A DNA stretch of 64,000 bases, taken from contig OZ223208.1 of the NCBI GenBank assembly GCA_965140405.1, forward strand, positions 186,001 to 250,000, given 5' to 3'. Source of the DNA: G963556115 sp963666605 (GTDB lineage: Bacteria; Planctomycetota; SZUA-567). Shown in pieces: positions 45,149 to 54,973 of this stretch. The position numbers were made by a program, and so were the translations under genes. Under the pieces are notes generated by a model. That model worked only from the letters and a program-made list of their open reading frames with translations. It ran no database searches and was not told the origin of the DNA. Position 1 is the stretch's first letter. Each line of letters opens with the position of its first letter.

Positions 45149-45943
45149 ATGCTAGATACAGCCAAAGAAGCCGCACTTGGAGCAGGCAAGATACATATGG
45201 AGAATTATGGCAAGGTACTCAATGTAGATGCAAAGCTAAAAAATGACATCAAGCTTGAGGTTGACAAACTTTCTGAAAGAGCGATTATTGATATAATACT
45301 AGCAACTTACCCAGGGCATTCCATTCTTGGTGAAGAAGGTGGAGCTATAGACAATGGCAGTGAATACTTGTGGATTATTGATCCTTTAGATGGTACTGTA
45401 AACTACTTCTACGGCATACCGTACTTCTGTTCAAGTGTTGCCTGTTACAAAGTAGATCCAGCTAGAAAAGGCTTATGCAAGAGTTACTCTGAGCTAGGAG
45501 ATCCTGTTTGTGCTGCAATCTACTCGGGGCCAACCAAAGAGCTAATATATACGGAGGCCGGTAGCGGAGCATATTTGAATGGGAAGAGAATCTTCGCATC
45601 AACTGAAGCAAAAATTGAAGAATGCATATTCACGACAGGATTTGGGCACACCAAGGGCAGTTCTGATTATATGTTTAATGGCTCGAATACGCTGCTCAAA
45701 AGAGCCCGTAAGGTACGTTGTATGGGTGCTGGTGCTTATGATATCGCTAATGTTGGGTGTGGTAGATTCAGCGGCTTCTTTGAGAGCGGTATTTATGCTT
45801 GGGATATAGCAGCAGGAGGGATGATTGCCAAAGAAGCAGGTGCTGCAGTAGATGCTTTTGAAAAAGAAGATGGCACTTGGGATACAATAGTTGCTTCACC
45901 TAATATAATCGAAGAACTCAAAGAAATTGTGAGAAACACCTAG
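45149..45943 (+). CDS. inositol monophosphatase family protein
   Basis: A 264-residue Mg2+-dependent phosphatase of the SuhB/CysQ group. Motifs: GEEGG, WIIDPLDGTVNYFYG (metal-binding Asp pair) and the C-terminal AWDIAAGGMIAKEAGA. ATG 45149 follows AAAGGAT by 6 nt. An insert around KVDPARKGLCKSYSELGD is longer than usual. Substrates may be inositol-1-phosphate, PAP or fructose-1,6-bisphosphate. Ahead of NAD kinase. Confidence 0.92.
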   Translation: MLDTAKEAALGAGKIHMENYGKVLNVDAKLKNDIKLEVDKLSERAIIDIILATYPGHSILGEEGGAIDNGSEYLWIIDPLDGTVNYFYGIPYFCSSVACYKVDPARKGLCKSYSELGDPVCAAIYSGPTKELIYTEAGSGAYLNGKRIFASTEAKIEECIFTTGFGHTKGSSDYMFNGSNTLLKRARKVRCMGAGAYDIANVGCGRFSGFFESGIYAWDIAAGGMIAKEAGAAVDAFEKEDGTWDTIVASPNIIEELKEIVRNT

Positions 45944-45987
45944 AGCTTATTCATATATTGAATTATATTGACAAGGAAATCATTATC

Positions 45988-46794
45988 ATGAAGAAGGTCT
46001 TACTAGTAACCAACCAAGAGAAAGAAGGTTCTTGCAAACTTGCGCACAGAGCGATGAAATACCTAAAGGATCATTGCGAAATTGTCGGTGAATGCTCTTC
46101 ATTTGATGAAGATCTTAATAGATTCGGGGCAGACTTTGCAATTACCTTTGGTGGAGATGGCACCGTACTGAATGCAGTAAGACGCTTTGGAACTACCCAA
46201 ATACCCATAATAACAGTCAACCTAGGGAGACTGGGGTTCCTTGCCGAAGTAAATCCTGATGACCTTGAAAGTATGCTGAACAAGTTTTTGGAGGGCAAGG
46301 TAAGGGTCTCAGAACGTATGCGTTTACAGGTAGATATTTTAAGAGATGGTGAAAATATTTTCACCCAATTAGCATTGAACGAGATTTCATTCATCTCAGT
46401 AAACTGCGGTAGAGTATGCACCCTCAATTTGGCAATTGATGGGCGCCACCTAACTACTATTTCAGGAGATGGCTTGGTTGTCTCTACAGCTACAGGATCC
46501 ACAGCCTACGCACTATCAGCAGGAGGCCCAATTCTTAGCCACCTTCTTAGCAGCATGGTAATAGTCCCAGTATGTGCTCACCGCCTTACCAACCGTCCTC
46601 TAGTTATCAGTAAACATGAAAAATTACAGGTTAGTGGCCTGTCAAGTATCAGCTGTGACGGTATAAACTCTTTACCAATAACATCTTCCGACACAGTACA
46701 CATAAAATGTTCATCAAGTCCTGCTCTCTTGATTACCTGTAGCAAGGAGAGCCGATACGATACTCTCCGTCGCAAGCTCAATTGGGGCGAATGA
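45988..46794 (+). CDS. nadK: NAD kinase
   Basis: A 268-residue cytosolic enzyme making NADP from NAD. GGDGT near residue 54 is the catalytic/ATP motif; STATGSTAYALSAGGPI near 175 binds NAD. ATG 45988 has AAGGAA upstream, and the in-frame TTG 45958 is less likely. Length typical. Probably cotranscribed with the phosphatase 44 nt upstream. Confidence 0.95.
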   Translation: MKKVLLVTNQEKEGSCKLAHRAMKYLKDHCEIVGECSSFDEDLNRFGADFAITFGGDGTVLNAVRRFGTTQIPIITVNLGRLGFLAEVNPDDLESMLNKFLEGKVRVSERMRLQVDILRDGENIFTQLALNEISFISVNCGRVCTLNLAIDGRHLTTISGDGLVVSTATGSTAYALSAGGPILSHLLSSMVIVPVCAHRLTNRPLVISKHEKLQVSGLSSISCDGINSLPITSSDTVHIKCSSSPALLITCSKESRYDTLRRKLNWGE

Positions 46795-46911
46795 CCCATA
46801 ATATCCTTCATTTCTTTAAAAAAAATATATATATCTTGACTAAAACTAAACTATACATTACCATTTTATCTTATAGCGATTATCAATTTACACTATTAGG
46901 AGTTCTTAGCA

Positions 46912-47316
46912 ATGGCAAGCAAATCAATCCCGGTAAGTGACGCCCTCCCTGGGATGATAACAGCAAAGGATATTTCAGATTCAAATGGCAGAATTCTGAT
47001 TCATGCTGGATCTCGGTTAAGCCCTGTAGCAATCCGTCGCTTACCACTCTGGGAGATAGATAACATATTTATCGAAAGTAGCTCGGCAAATGACTCCCAA
47101 AGTGATCTTGAGATGCTTGTACTCCCAAAAGCAATAAAAGAGGAATTAAATACTAATACTAATACAGCGGTAATTTCAGAAATTGCGACAAAGGTTAAAA
47201 AGCGTTTTAAAGGCATAGACCAAGACGAATTCTACAAGACATACATGAACGTACTTCTAAAATACTTAGTCAATAATAACAATAATGGCAACGGCATAAT
47301 TTCAGGATCCTTTTAA
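46912..47316 (+). CDS. small HDOD-associated regulatory protein
   Basis: A 134-residue soluble protein. Its start has the pattern found before HD-GYP and HDOD domains: DALPGMITAKDISDSNGRILIHAG followed by ALRRLPLWEI-type helix (here AIRRLPLWEIDNIFIES). In many bacteria this segment is fused to the HDOD domain; here it is a separate gene ending 1 nt before the HDOD gene. The C-terminal part is a short helix and an Asn-rich tail. Likely partner of the HDOD protein. AGGAG precedes ATG. Confidence 0.72.
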   Translation: MASKSIPVSDALPGMITAKDISDSNGRILIHAGSRLSPVAIRRLPLWEIDNIFIESSSANDSQSDLEMLVLPKAIKEELNTNTNTAVISEIATKVKKRFKGIDQDEFYKTYMNVLLKYLVNNNNNGNGIISGSF

Positions 47317-47317
47317 A

Positions 47318-48184
47318 ATGGTAATGGACTCAATAATAGCCAGAAGACGCATAGAAAACACCCCAGATATACCAACACTCCCGAGTGTTGCTGCTGAGAT
47401 CATGCACGTTGCGAATAACCCTATGACCAGTGCTACAGATGTAAGCGATATTATTCACAAAGATCAAGCTCTTACTACCAAAGTTCTAAAGCTTGTCAAC
47501 TCTGCGTTTTATGGTTTCCCAGGTAAGATCAAAACAATCCAACACGCTGTTGTGATAATAGGCTTTAATAAGGTAAAAAATATCGTCATGGCTGCTTCGC
47601 TCTTTGATATGACAAAAGGGAAAGATGAGAAGCTACTGAATATACCAAATTTCTGGACCTACTCACTTACTACTGCGATAGCAGCTCAGGCAACTATCAA
47701 GCATATAGATCCAAAGATATCGCCAGATGATGTATTTGTTGCTGGGCTAATCCATTCTATTGGCACATTGATCTTGGATCAGGTATTCCCAAAAGAGTAT
47801 ACCGAGGTTCTTGCCAAACGTAAAGAGAATGACTACGATATTATTTCACTCGAAAAAGAAGAGCTTGGCTTTACTCATATGCAAGCTGGAGAGTGGGCAA
47901 CTGAGAAATGGGAGCTTCCACAAGTATTACGTTCTTGCATAAGGTATTACCCTACTCCGACACTAGCAAAGTCACATTTCGAGGCTGTCGCTGCAGTTCA
48001 TATTGGTAGTGTAATTTCAAAGTCACTTGGAATTAACTTTGCTACATTTGATTTAGTCAATCCCTTCAACAAAACCATAATAAAGAAGTACAATCTAAGT
48101 ATAGATGTCTTGGATGAGATCATCGGTACAGTAATTGAAGAGCTCAAGTTAGCCCAAGATTTTCTTGATCTTATTCATAGTTAG
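47318..48184 (+). CDS. HDOD domain signalling protein
   Basis: A 288-residue single HDOD domain: LPSVAAEIMHVANNP, KVLKLVNSAFYGFPGKIKTIQHAVVIIGF, and FVAGLIHSIGTLILDQVFP. HDOD proteins lack the catalytic HD of phosphodiesterases and act in motility, cell-cycle or stress circuits. It sits between a small domain-split partner and a histidine kinase, so it may relay that kinase's signal. ATG follows AGGAT. Confidence 0.9.
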   Translation: MVMDSIIARRRIENTPDIPTLPSVAAEIMHVANNPMTSATDVSDIIHKDQALTTKVLKLVNSAFYGFPGKIKTIQHAVVIIGFNKVKNIVMAASLFDMTKGKDEKLLNIPNFWTYSLTTAIAAQATIKHIDPKISPDDVFVAGLIHSIGTLILDQVFPKEYTEVLAKRKENDYDIISLEKEELGFTHMQAGEWATEKWELPQVLRSCIRYYPTPTLAKSHFEAVAAVHIGSVISKSLGINFATFDLVNPFNKTIIKKYNLSIDVLDEIIGTVIEELKLAQDFLDLIHS

Positions 48185-48226
48185 TCCATACTATTTTTTA
48201 GCATTATAGAAGGGTGTATAGTAAGA

Positions 48227-49789
48227 ATGAATCATCTCTTTCATGAGGATCATGAGGATTTTATCAATCTATTTGTTGGTTTTGAAAAAAGCCTACAAGA
48301 TACTACACACAATCTTACCCTTGATGAAATATTGGATCAACTCGAAATCAACTTAGACATACTTCTTCCATTCCTCTACTTTCAAGTACACCTTTATGAT
48401 AATGAAGATCTAACCCTCAAAAGTTCCTTCACCCCTGATGGGACTGAAGCAGACCAATCCATACTCAATTGGGTAATAGAGAATAAAGAGATCACAGTAA
48501 TTGAAAAATCTGTTGGAGAAAACTCAAACGACATCCTCTATCTTCCTCTTTTAGCAAACTGCGGTGCTGTTGGAGTTGTTGTTCTCTGGATAGAGTTTGT
48601 TGCCAAGCACTTTACCCAAGGGTTATCAAAACAACTTATGCTACTTGGCCAGATAGTAGCAACTAGAATTGAATCATACAACCTCAGAGATAAGCTTGAA
48701 AACAGCCAGTCCCAACTCACTGATATTGTAGAGAGTGTCGGGCATGGTATCCTTGCAATTGATGGTAATGGCAAAATCATTCTAGTTAACGGGACGATGG
48801 AAATGATGTTCCGGCTTGAAAGATCAAAGGTTCTCGGAAAGTATTATAAAGATGCTCTTTCTAAAGACTTTTCAGATGTCATTGTCGCAGCTATAAAGGA
48901 AAAGAATTCAGCAGATCCTGAACTATCGATGATGCTTCTGGGTAGCTCTGTAACTATTGGAGTGACAGCGAGTGACATACGTGATAGTAGTACTGAAGAT
49001 TCTGATGGATATGTAATTCTTTGTAGGGATTTAAGTGTAACCCTTGAGCTTTCAAAAATGAGAGAAGTAGATATGATGAAGAATGACTTTCTCTCATTGG
49101 TCAGCCATGAACTACGCACCCCACTAACTTCTATTCTAGCCTATACAGAAGCCCTTATGATTGATGGAATGGTAGAAGGTGAAGAAGACCGCAAAGAATA
49201 TCTAGAAGTAATTTACAATGAAGGTGAAAGGCTTACAAGATTGATAAATGATGTTCTTGACTTGACAAAGATGGAGTCAGGCAAGATGGATTACCATTAT
49301 ATAACCTGCAACCTAGATGATATTATCAATTCTTCTATAACCTATAGCAAAGTATCTGCAAAAAATGCCAAGATCTCTTTAGTATTTAAAAATTCTGGCC
49401 CTTCCCCATTACCAGTTTACTGTGATGTAGACAGAATAACTCAGGTTCTACTCAATATGCTCTCTAACGCGATCAAGTTTACCCCTGAAGGAGGCAAAAT
49501 ATCAATCTCTTTAGAGACAAAGGAGACTGAAAACGGTGATGTTGCTCAAGTAACTGTTACCGATACTGGTATTGGCATTGCGCCTGAGGATCTAAACAAG
49601 GTCTTTTCTAGATTTGAACAAATAGAATCTCTTGCACATCACTCAAGAGGCACAGGACTGGGTATGCCTATCTGCAAAAAGATTATTGAACAAGGGCACA
49701 GAGGAACGATAGGCCTAAATAGCAAATTTGGAGTCGGTAGTACCTTCTTCTTTACCATCCCACTAGATAGTAACGAAGGGCAGAAATAA
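48227..49789 (+). CDS. sensor histidine kinase (GAF-PAS-HisKA-HATPase)
   Basis: A 520-residue soluble kinase without membrane helices. Order: GAF-like region (about 1-150), PAS (about 165-280), HisKA with phospho-His294 in SHELRTPLTS, and HATPase with N-box MLSNAIKF, DTGIGI and GTGLGM. The signal is therefore cytosolic. No response regulator is adjacent. It lies 42 nt after the HDOD gene and 1 nt before an M48 peptidase gene, so these are likely one operon. Confidence 0.93.
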   Translation: MNHLFHEDHEDFINLFVGFEKSLQDTTHNLTLDEILDQLEINLDILLPFLYFQVHLYDNEDLTLKSSFTPDGTEADQSILNWVIENKEITVIEKSVGENSNDILYLPLLANCGAVGVVVLWIEFVAKHFTQGLSKQLMLLGQIVATRIESYNLRDKLENSQSQLTDIVESVGHGILAIDGNGKIILVNGTMEMMFRLERSKVLGKYYKDALSKDFSDVIVAAIKEKNSADPELSMMLLGSSVTIGVTASDIRDSSTEDSDGYVILCRDLSVTLELSKMREVDMMKNDFLSLVSHELRTPLTSILAYTEALMIDGMVEGEEDRKEYLEVIYNEGERLTRLINDVLDLTKMESGKMDYHYITCNLDDIINSSITYSKVSAKNAKISLVFKNSGPSPLPVYCDVDRITQVLLNMLSNAIKFTPEGGKISISLETKETENGDVAQVTVTDTGIGIAPEDLNKVFSRFEQIESLAHHSRGTGLGMPICKKIIEQGHRGTIGLNSKFGVGSTFFFTIPLDSNEGQK

Positions 49790-49790
49790 A

Positions 49791-51239
49791 TTGCTTCTAC
49801 CACTTGAAACTATCGCTATAATTCTTTATCTCGCCAGTATAACAACAGAACCAGCAAAGGTAAGCCTCCCAGAAACCGTACTATATATTCTAGGCACTGC
49901 TCTATGCTGCATAATACTAGTATCTATAGAAACATTCATCCTTTTAAAACGTCGTAGTCTATACACCAAGACAAGTAAGTTACTCTTTAGCACATTTAAT
50001 TCATTCAACAAAATTCTTGGCTGCGGGGCAACAATACTGCTATTTGAGGCGACTTCATCATTCAACCTATACCACGATCTCTTTCCACAGTTATCTACCA
50101 GCTACACTATACAAAATATAACGGGTATGTTAATATATATCTTTATTACTATATGTACGTGGATTCCATGGTTTTATATCCATAAACGTCTCACCCCTGG
50201 GATATGGACTCAACGCTCATACCTACTCTTCAAGTTTAGATACACCTTCTTCATCATAGGTATATGGTTACCAGGAATCCTCCTCTCTGAGTACATCGAC
50301 AGTGAAAATAGCCTCATCAAAGGCAGTGATATACAAATCTATAGTAGTATTCTATTTGGCATTATTGTTTGGATTTTTCCTGTCTTTTTACGAAAGTTTT
50401 GGGGATGCAAAGAGCTAAAAAAGGGCAAACTAAGAGATAATATAGAAAGTCTAGCAAGTAAAGCAGGCGTAAAAGTAAAAAGAATCTGCCTATGGAGTCT
50501 AGGAGGTAGATCAATACCAAACGCAGCAATGGTCGGCTTCCTTCCACCATTCCAATACTTATTTATAAGCCATGGTCTGGTAAATAAACTGACCGAAGAA
50601 GAGGTTTTAGGAGTTGTTGCACACGAACTTGGACATTTAAAAAAAAGACATATACTATTTTATCTCTTGATGAGTATATCACTTCTGAGTGCAGTCGAGC
50701 CCATAATATATGAGACTCTACATAACCGTATTTATACGATAGTTGCGCTTGTCGGTTTCTTCTTCTTATATATTAGATTTGGCTTTGCATGGTTTAGCAG
50801 AAGGTTCGAGCGTGAAGCCGATCTATTCTCAGCTGAATTAATAAAGGATTATAGACCTCTCTGTCGAGGCCTTGAGAGGATAGGCATCTCCTGCGGTAAT
50901 ATTCGTAATGATTCTAGTTGGCATCATTATGGTATCTCTGAACGTGTACGTTTTTTGGAAGATAGCTTTTACAACCCTGCAATAGCAAGAAGTTTCAAAA
51001 CTGGTTTACTACTAACAAAGTCTGTAGCTGTTTCAATATTTATCTTACTACTGACATATACATTCTACATCCGCACAAATACTTCAGATAATTATCGTAA
51101 AACACACACATCACACAAAACCTCCATAGTGACAGATAGTGAGCTAAGACGCAACTGGTTAGAGATAGAAGCAATACTACCAGATGAAGACTTTAGCCAC
51201 AGAGCAGATACAAATCAAAAAAGTAATATAAAAGAATAG
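49791..51239 (+). CDS. M48 family membrane metalloprotease
   Basis: A 482-residue membrane protein with several N-terminal helices and the M48 zinc site HELGH near residue 278; the third ligand is Glu in RRFEREADLFS. Resembles HtpX/BlaR-type proteases that cleave membrane or signalling proteins. TTG start, 10 nt after AAGGG, immediately after the histidine kinase stop. Operon placement hints that it processes a component of the same pathway. Confidence 0.85.
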   Translation: MLLPLETIAIILYLASITTEPAKVSLPETVLYILGTALCCIILVSIETFILLKRRSLYTKTSKLLFSTFNSFNKILGCGATILLFEATSSFNLYHDLFPQLSTSYTIQNITGMLIYIFITICTWIPWFYIHKRLTPGIWTQRSYLLFKFRYTFFIIGIWLPGILLSEYIDSENSLIKGSDIQIYSSILFGIIVWIFPVFLRKFWGCKELKKGKLRDNIESLASKAGVKVKRICLWSLGGRSIPNAAMVGFLPPFQYLFISHGLVNKLTEEEVLGVVAHELGHLKKRHILFYLLMSISLLSAVEPIIYETLHNRIYTIVALVGFFFLYIRFGFAWFSRRFEREADLFSAELIKDYRPLCRGLERIGISCGNIRNDSSWHHYGISERVRFLEDSFYNPAIARSFKTGLLLTKSVAVSIFILLLTYTFYIRTNTSDNYRKTHTSHKTSIVTDSELRRNWLEIEAILPDEDFSHRADTNQKSNIKE

Positions 51240-51260
51240 TAACAGATAATGATCTCTGAA

Positions 51261-52529
51261 TTACTTTATATCCATATCTCCCATTGGAAATTTAAAGATA
51301 AAACAAGCCCCTCTTGGTGGTCTATTTTCAGCAACTATTGTTCCGCCATGATCCTGCACAATCTTATGGACAATTGCCAGGCCTAGTCCAGTTCCATCTT
51401 TCCTACTGGTATAGAATGGATCAAAAAGTCTACCTATTTTATTGGCCTCGATACCACTTCCACCATCTTCAAACTCGACTATCACTCTCTTGCGATGTGC
51501 ATCAATCTCGAGACGACTCGAGATAATTAACTCCTCACCTTCAGGCATGAATTGAACCGCATTCAAGATAACATTCAAAAAAGCTTGCGCGATCTGATCC
51601 GAATCTACATTAAATTTCTGCTTACACAGTGCGTGCCTCTGAGTAACAATAATGCTCTTCTTTTCTATCTCTCTTGCTGCCATATCTATTGCAACATGAC
51701 ATGCTCTTTCAATAGAGGTGAATTTTTTACTTGGCGTTCTCCCCCTTGTAAAGGTGAGCATATCAGTAACTATTCTGTTGAGTGCATTTGATGCACCTAT
51801 AATTTTATCTGCGATAGTTGACTCTTTTGAATCTGGATCGAATCTCTTTTTAAGAGTAGAAGCATAGAGCTCAATACCGCCTAATGGATTACGTATTTCA
51901 TGAGCCACTCCAGCTGCCATCTCACCCAAAGCTGCAAGTCTATCTTGGCGAGTAACTTTTTCTTCAAGCTTTTTAATACTTGTTAGATCACGAAAAGACT
52001 GCACCGCTCCAAGTATTTCACCACGGCTATTTCTTATTGGGCTTGCTGAGACTGAGAGTATATGTTGTTGATCTGTATTTACAGTAACCTCTATATTTGT
52101 ATAGCCCTTCTCTTCTGAGAGAGATTTTTCCAGTATTCTTCCAAGCTCTTGAGACGACTCTGAGAGAGCATCTTCAATCGGCTTACCCATCTGATCACTG
52201 GCTATAGAGAGTACTATTTCAGCTGCAGACTGATTAAATGCCATCACCTTACGCTCTGGATTTATTGCGATTACCCCATCCGTAATAGACTCAAGAATAT
52301 TTGCCAGATAGTTTTTGAGTGCGCTCACCTCTTCAAGTGATGAGGTAAGCTCCTTGTTCTTTCGACTCAGCTCCCCTGTCAGGTGCGTCACCTGCTTCTT
52401 TAGACTCTCATGTGTTCTTTGAAGTCCTTGAGTAGCCTCATCATAAGCTGAGATTATCTTCATCAACTCAGCAGGATCGAGTGAATTATTTGATGCGGAT
52501 TTATTCTGTGCGTTTACTTCATCATTCAT
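51261..52529 (-). CDS. NtrB/FleS-like sensor histidine kinase
   Basis: A 422-residue soluble kinase: a coiled coil (about 25-75), one PAS (about 76-185), HisKA with His210 in AAGVAHEIRNPL, and HATPase with VILNAVQF and GTGLGLAI. The AGVAHEIRNPL form is typical of kinases partnered with sigma54-dependent activators, such as FleS in flagellar control. A FlgN-like gene lies just upstream on the same strand, which supports a flagellar role. No partner regulator in the window. Confidence 0.9.
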   Translation of the reverse strand: MNDEVNAQNKSASNNSLDPAELMKIISAYDEATQGLQRTHESLKKQVTHLTGELSRKNKELTSSLEEVSALKNYLANILESITDGVIAINPERKVMAFNQSAAEIVLSIASDQMGKPIEDALSESSQELGRILEKSLSEEKGYTNIEVTVNTDQQHILSVSASPIRNSRGEILGAVQSFRDLTSIKKLEEKVTRQDRLAALGEMAAGVAHEIRNPLGGIELYASTLKKRFDPDSKESTIADKIIGASNALNRIVTDMLTFTRGRTPSKKFTSIERACHVAIDMAAREIEKKSIIVTQRHALCKQKFNVDSDQIAQAFLNVILNAVQFMPEGEELIISSRLEIDAHRKRVIVEFEDGGSGIEANKIGRLFDPFYTSRKDGTGLGLAIVHKIVQDHGGTIVAENRPPRGACFIFKFPMGDMDIK

Positions 52530-52612
52530 ATAGATGATAGCCTAAGTTTAGATTGAAATAGAGACTGAAATGAAAAAACTGCTATTTTAAACAACAGGGC
52601 AGGATAGGAGGA

Positions 52613-53089
52613 CTAGCCTTTTCTATCTTTTAATCTAGGATTCTGTGCTACTGGAGACTTGACGCTCTTGCCATAAGCGTTCAGCATAGCCTTACCCTTT
52701 TGAATATGCACCACCTGATCTGAGCTTGACTTGGTAGCTACTTCTGCGGCTCTTTGGCATTCTTCTTCTACTTTGACTATTTTTCCTAAGACTTCTCGAA
52801 GTTCGATGATATATGGATCAACAGTTGCTCTTACCCCAGCATCCCAACTCTCCAGCTCTTGTTCTCGCCTTGCTTTATATGGATGAGCTTCTGCCTCAAT
52901 ATTATTGATCTTAGAGATTCTCATCTGCTTCTCATCAATAATACGCAGTAGTTTTTCACTATCCTTGGCATTAATAATTTCAATTTGTTTTAAAGAGAGG
53001 TCGTATACTTCACGATAAAGTACTAGTTCTTTCTTCAGAAAGCTTGCAAGCTTCTGCGCTATTTCTAAACTATTATTACCCGCAGTCAT
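52613..53089 (-). CDS. FlgN-like flagellar export chaperone
   Basis: A 158-residue all-helical protein with the FlgN pattern: a long helix LASFLKKELVLYREVYDLSLKQIEIINAKD-type N-terminal half (KDSEKLLRIIDEKQMRI) and a basic, flexible tail. FlgN binds FlgK/FlgL before export. ATG 53089 is used, with AAGGAT upstream; an in-frame TTG five codons earlier is less likely. Assignment is by length and pattern, supported by flagellin in the window. Confidence 0.6.
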   Translation of the reverse strand: MTAGNNSLEIAQKLASFLKKELVLYREVYDLSLKQIEIINAKDSEKLLRIIDEKQMRISKINNIEAEAHPYKARREQELESWDAGVRATVDPYIIELREVLGKIVKVEEECQRAAEVATKSSSDQVVHIQKGKAMLNAYGKSVKSPVAQNPRLKDRKG

Positions 53090-53193
53090 AACACTATCCT
53101 TCAAATATCCCTGAAATACAATTACTTGATACGTTTATCCATGATACACATTTTGAGCTATAATTTCAAGCTAAAGACCATCCATTATTAAAA

Positions 53194-54171
53194 TTACCTA
53201 TTATTTAAAACATCTATAAACTCCAACATATCCGGTGCTAGAGGAGCTTTGATCGTCATTTCATTACCATCAGGGTGCATAAAGGTCAACTCACAAGCAT
53301 GAAGAGCGTACCTATCAATCGTTGCAGCTCTACCATCTTCGCTCGTTATTGATATCTCTCCTGCAACTCCATACCTATCATCACAGATTAACGGCGCTCC
53401 AATATCAGCCATATGAACACGCAACTGATGCTGACGACCGGTATGTGGTTCAAGACGGACAAGGGTAAACCCTTTATCTCCAGCGTGAGGTTTATAACGC
53501 TTCAGCACCTTATAATATGTATTGGATGGCTTCCCTAGCTCATCATGTCTGATTACCATAAAGGTTCTGTGAGCTCCTTCTCCTTGGCCTATAGGCTTAT
53601 CGATCTCACCCTCATCCGACTCAACAATGCCTGCGCATATTGCATTATAGACTTTTTTAGTCTTCCTATTTTCAAACTGATCCTGAAGAATACGCTTGCT
53701 ATTTGTATTCTTAGCAACTAGTATCACACCACTTGTATATTGGTCCAACCTATTACCTAGACTTATCTCCTGATCTTCAGGTATAATATCTTTATACCTC
53801 CAATATAGAGCGTTTAGTAATGTATCATGCCTATGTAAAGCTACAGGATGAACAACCAGATTTGGTTGCTTATTAATTGCTATAATATCTCCATCCTCGT
53901 ATAAGATATCCAGAGGAATGGTCTTTGCTACATCAGCAGCACCCTCAGGTTCTTTGCAATGAAGGATCACTTCGTCGTTGAGTCGTACAATCCAATTTGA
54001 CCTTTCAGGTTTTCCATTAACAGAGATCTGTTTATTTTTTATATACTTCTGAATACGAGTTCTTGACATAGACGGAACCATAGCTCTGACAAATTGATCA
54101 AGTCTAATTTCAGAGTACGTCGGTGTTGCAACATATTTTAGGTCGAATGGTTTTGCTGGATCTATCGGCAT
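53194..54171 (-). CDS. RluA/RluD-family pseudouridine synthase
   Basis: A 325-residue RNA-modifying enzyme. An S4 RNA-binding domain (SRTRIQKYIKNKQISVNGK) covers about residues 15-90; the catalytic Asp lies in NRLDQYTSG near 145, and LEPHTGRQHQLRVHM follows. RluD modifies 23S rRNA helix 69, RluC other sites; which one cannot be read. Weak ribosome site. Confidence 0.93.
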   Translation of the reverse strand: MPIDPAKPFDLKYVATPTYSEIRLDQFVRAMVPSMSRTRIQKYIKNKQISVNGKPERSNWIVRLNDEVILHCKEPEGAADVAKTIPLDILYEDGDIIAINKQPNLVVHPVALHRHDTLLNALYWRYKDIIPEDQEISLGNRLDQYTSGVILVAKNTNSKRILQDQFENRKTKKVYNAICAGIVESDEGEIDKPIGQGEGAHRTFMVIRHDELGKPSNTYYKVLKRYKPHAGDKGFTLVRLEPHTGRQHQLRVHMADIGAPLICDDRYGVAGEISITSEDGRAATIDRYALHACELTFMHPDGNEMTIKAPLAPDMLEFIDVLNNR

Positions 54172-54347
54172 GTTTCTACTTTATTAATAACTACAAAATT
54201 TAAATACAAACTATAGGTATTTCTATATACCTCAAACACTACATTTTTATTACATCGATCTCATATTAAAATACTCACACTCTCTTTCTCGAAATCCAAG
54301 ATTATATATGTGGACTTCCGGCTGAAGTCGCAGATAGCTCTACCAAA

Positions 54348-54821
54348 CTATAGTAATTGCTCAATACTAGGCTTGAGTGACTCAGGTTTGGTATTAGGAG
54401 CAAATCTCTCTATAACCTGTCCATCTCTACCAATTAGAAACTTTGTAAAGTTCCACTTTATACCAGAGCCCAGAATACCGGTTTTCTCACTTTTGAGGAA
54501 TTTATAAAGGGGATGAGCTTTATCCCCGTTGACCTCTATCTTCTCAAACATAGTAAAGGTCACACCATAGTTTACGCTACAGAAGCTAGCTATATCAGAG
54601 TTACTCTTAGGTTCTTGCCTAGCAAACTGATTACAAGGAAACCCGAGAATTTCAAACCCTCGATCTTTATACTCCTTGTATAAAGCCTCAAGGCCACCGT
54701 ATTGCGGGGTAAAGCCACACTTACTCGCTGTATTAACTACCAGTACGACCTTCCCTTCATACTCCTGCATCTTTACAATTTCACCGCCAATTTTCACCGC
54801 TTCAAAATCATAAAATCCCAT
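54348..54821 (-). CDS. glutathione peroxidase family protein (Cys type)
   Basis: A 157-residue thioredoxin-fold peroxidase. The catalytic Cys is in NTASKCGFTPQY, the Gln in FPCNQF, and the Trp in KWNFTKFLI. No selenocysteine. Bacterial members usually take electrons from thioredoxin, which is encoded in this window. An imperfect hairpin (GACTTC/GAAGTC at 54313-54329) follows the gene. Confidence 0.94.
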   Translation of the reverse strand: MGFYDFEAVKIGGEIVKMQEYEGKVVLVVNTASKCGFTPQYGGLEALYKEYKDRGFEILGFPCNQFARQEPKSNSDIASFCSVNYGVTFTMFEKIEVNGDKAHPLYKFLKSEKTGILGSGIKWNFTKFLIGRDGQVIERFAPNTKPESLKPSIEQLL

Positions 54822-54973
54822 AGCTCTTCCCTCTCAAATTATTTTAATGCAAAACCACACATCCCACACAATCGTTTACACAACAGCAATATAGAGCATA
54901 CACCGAGGCGCTAACAAGGGACACAAGGAAAAATTCCCCCTATGCAATTAAAACATCTCAAGACTTTCAGCAA

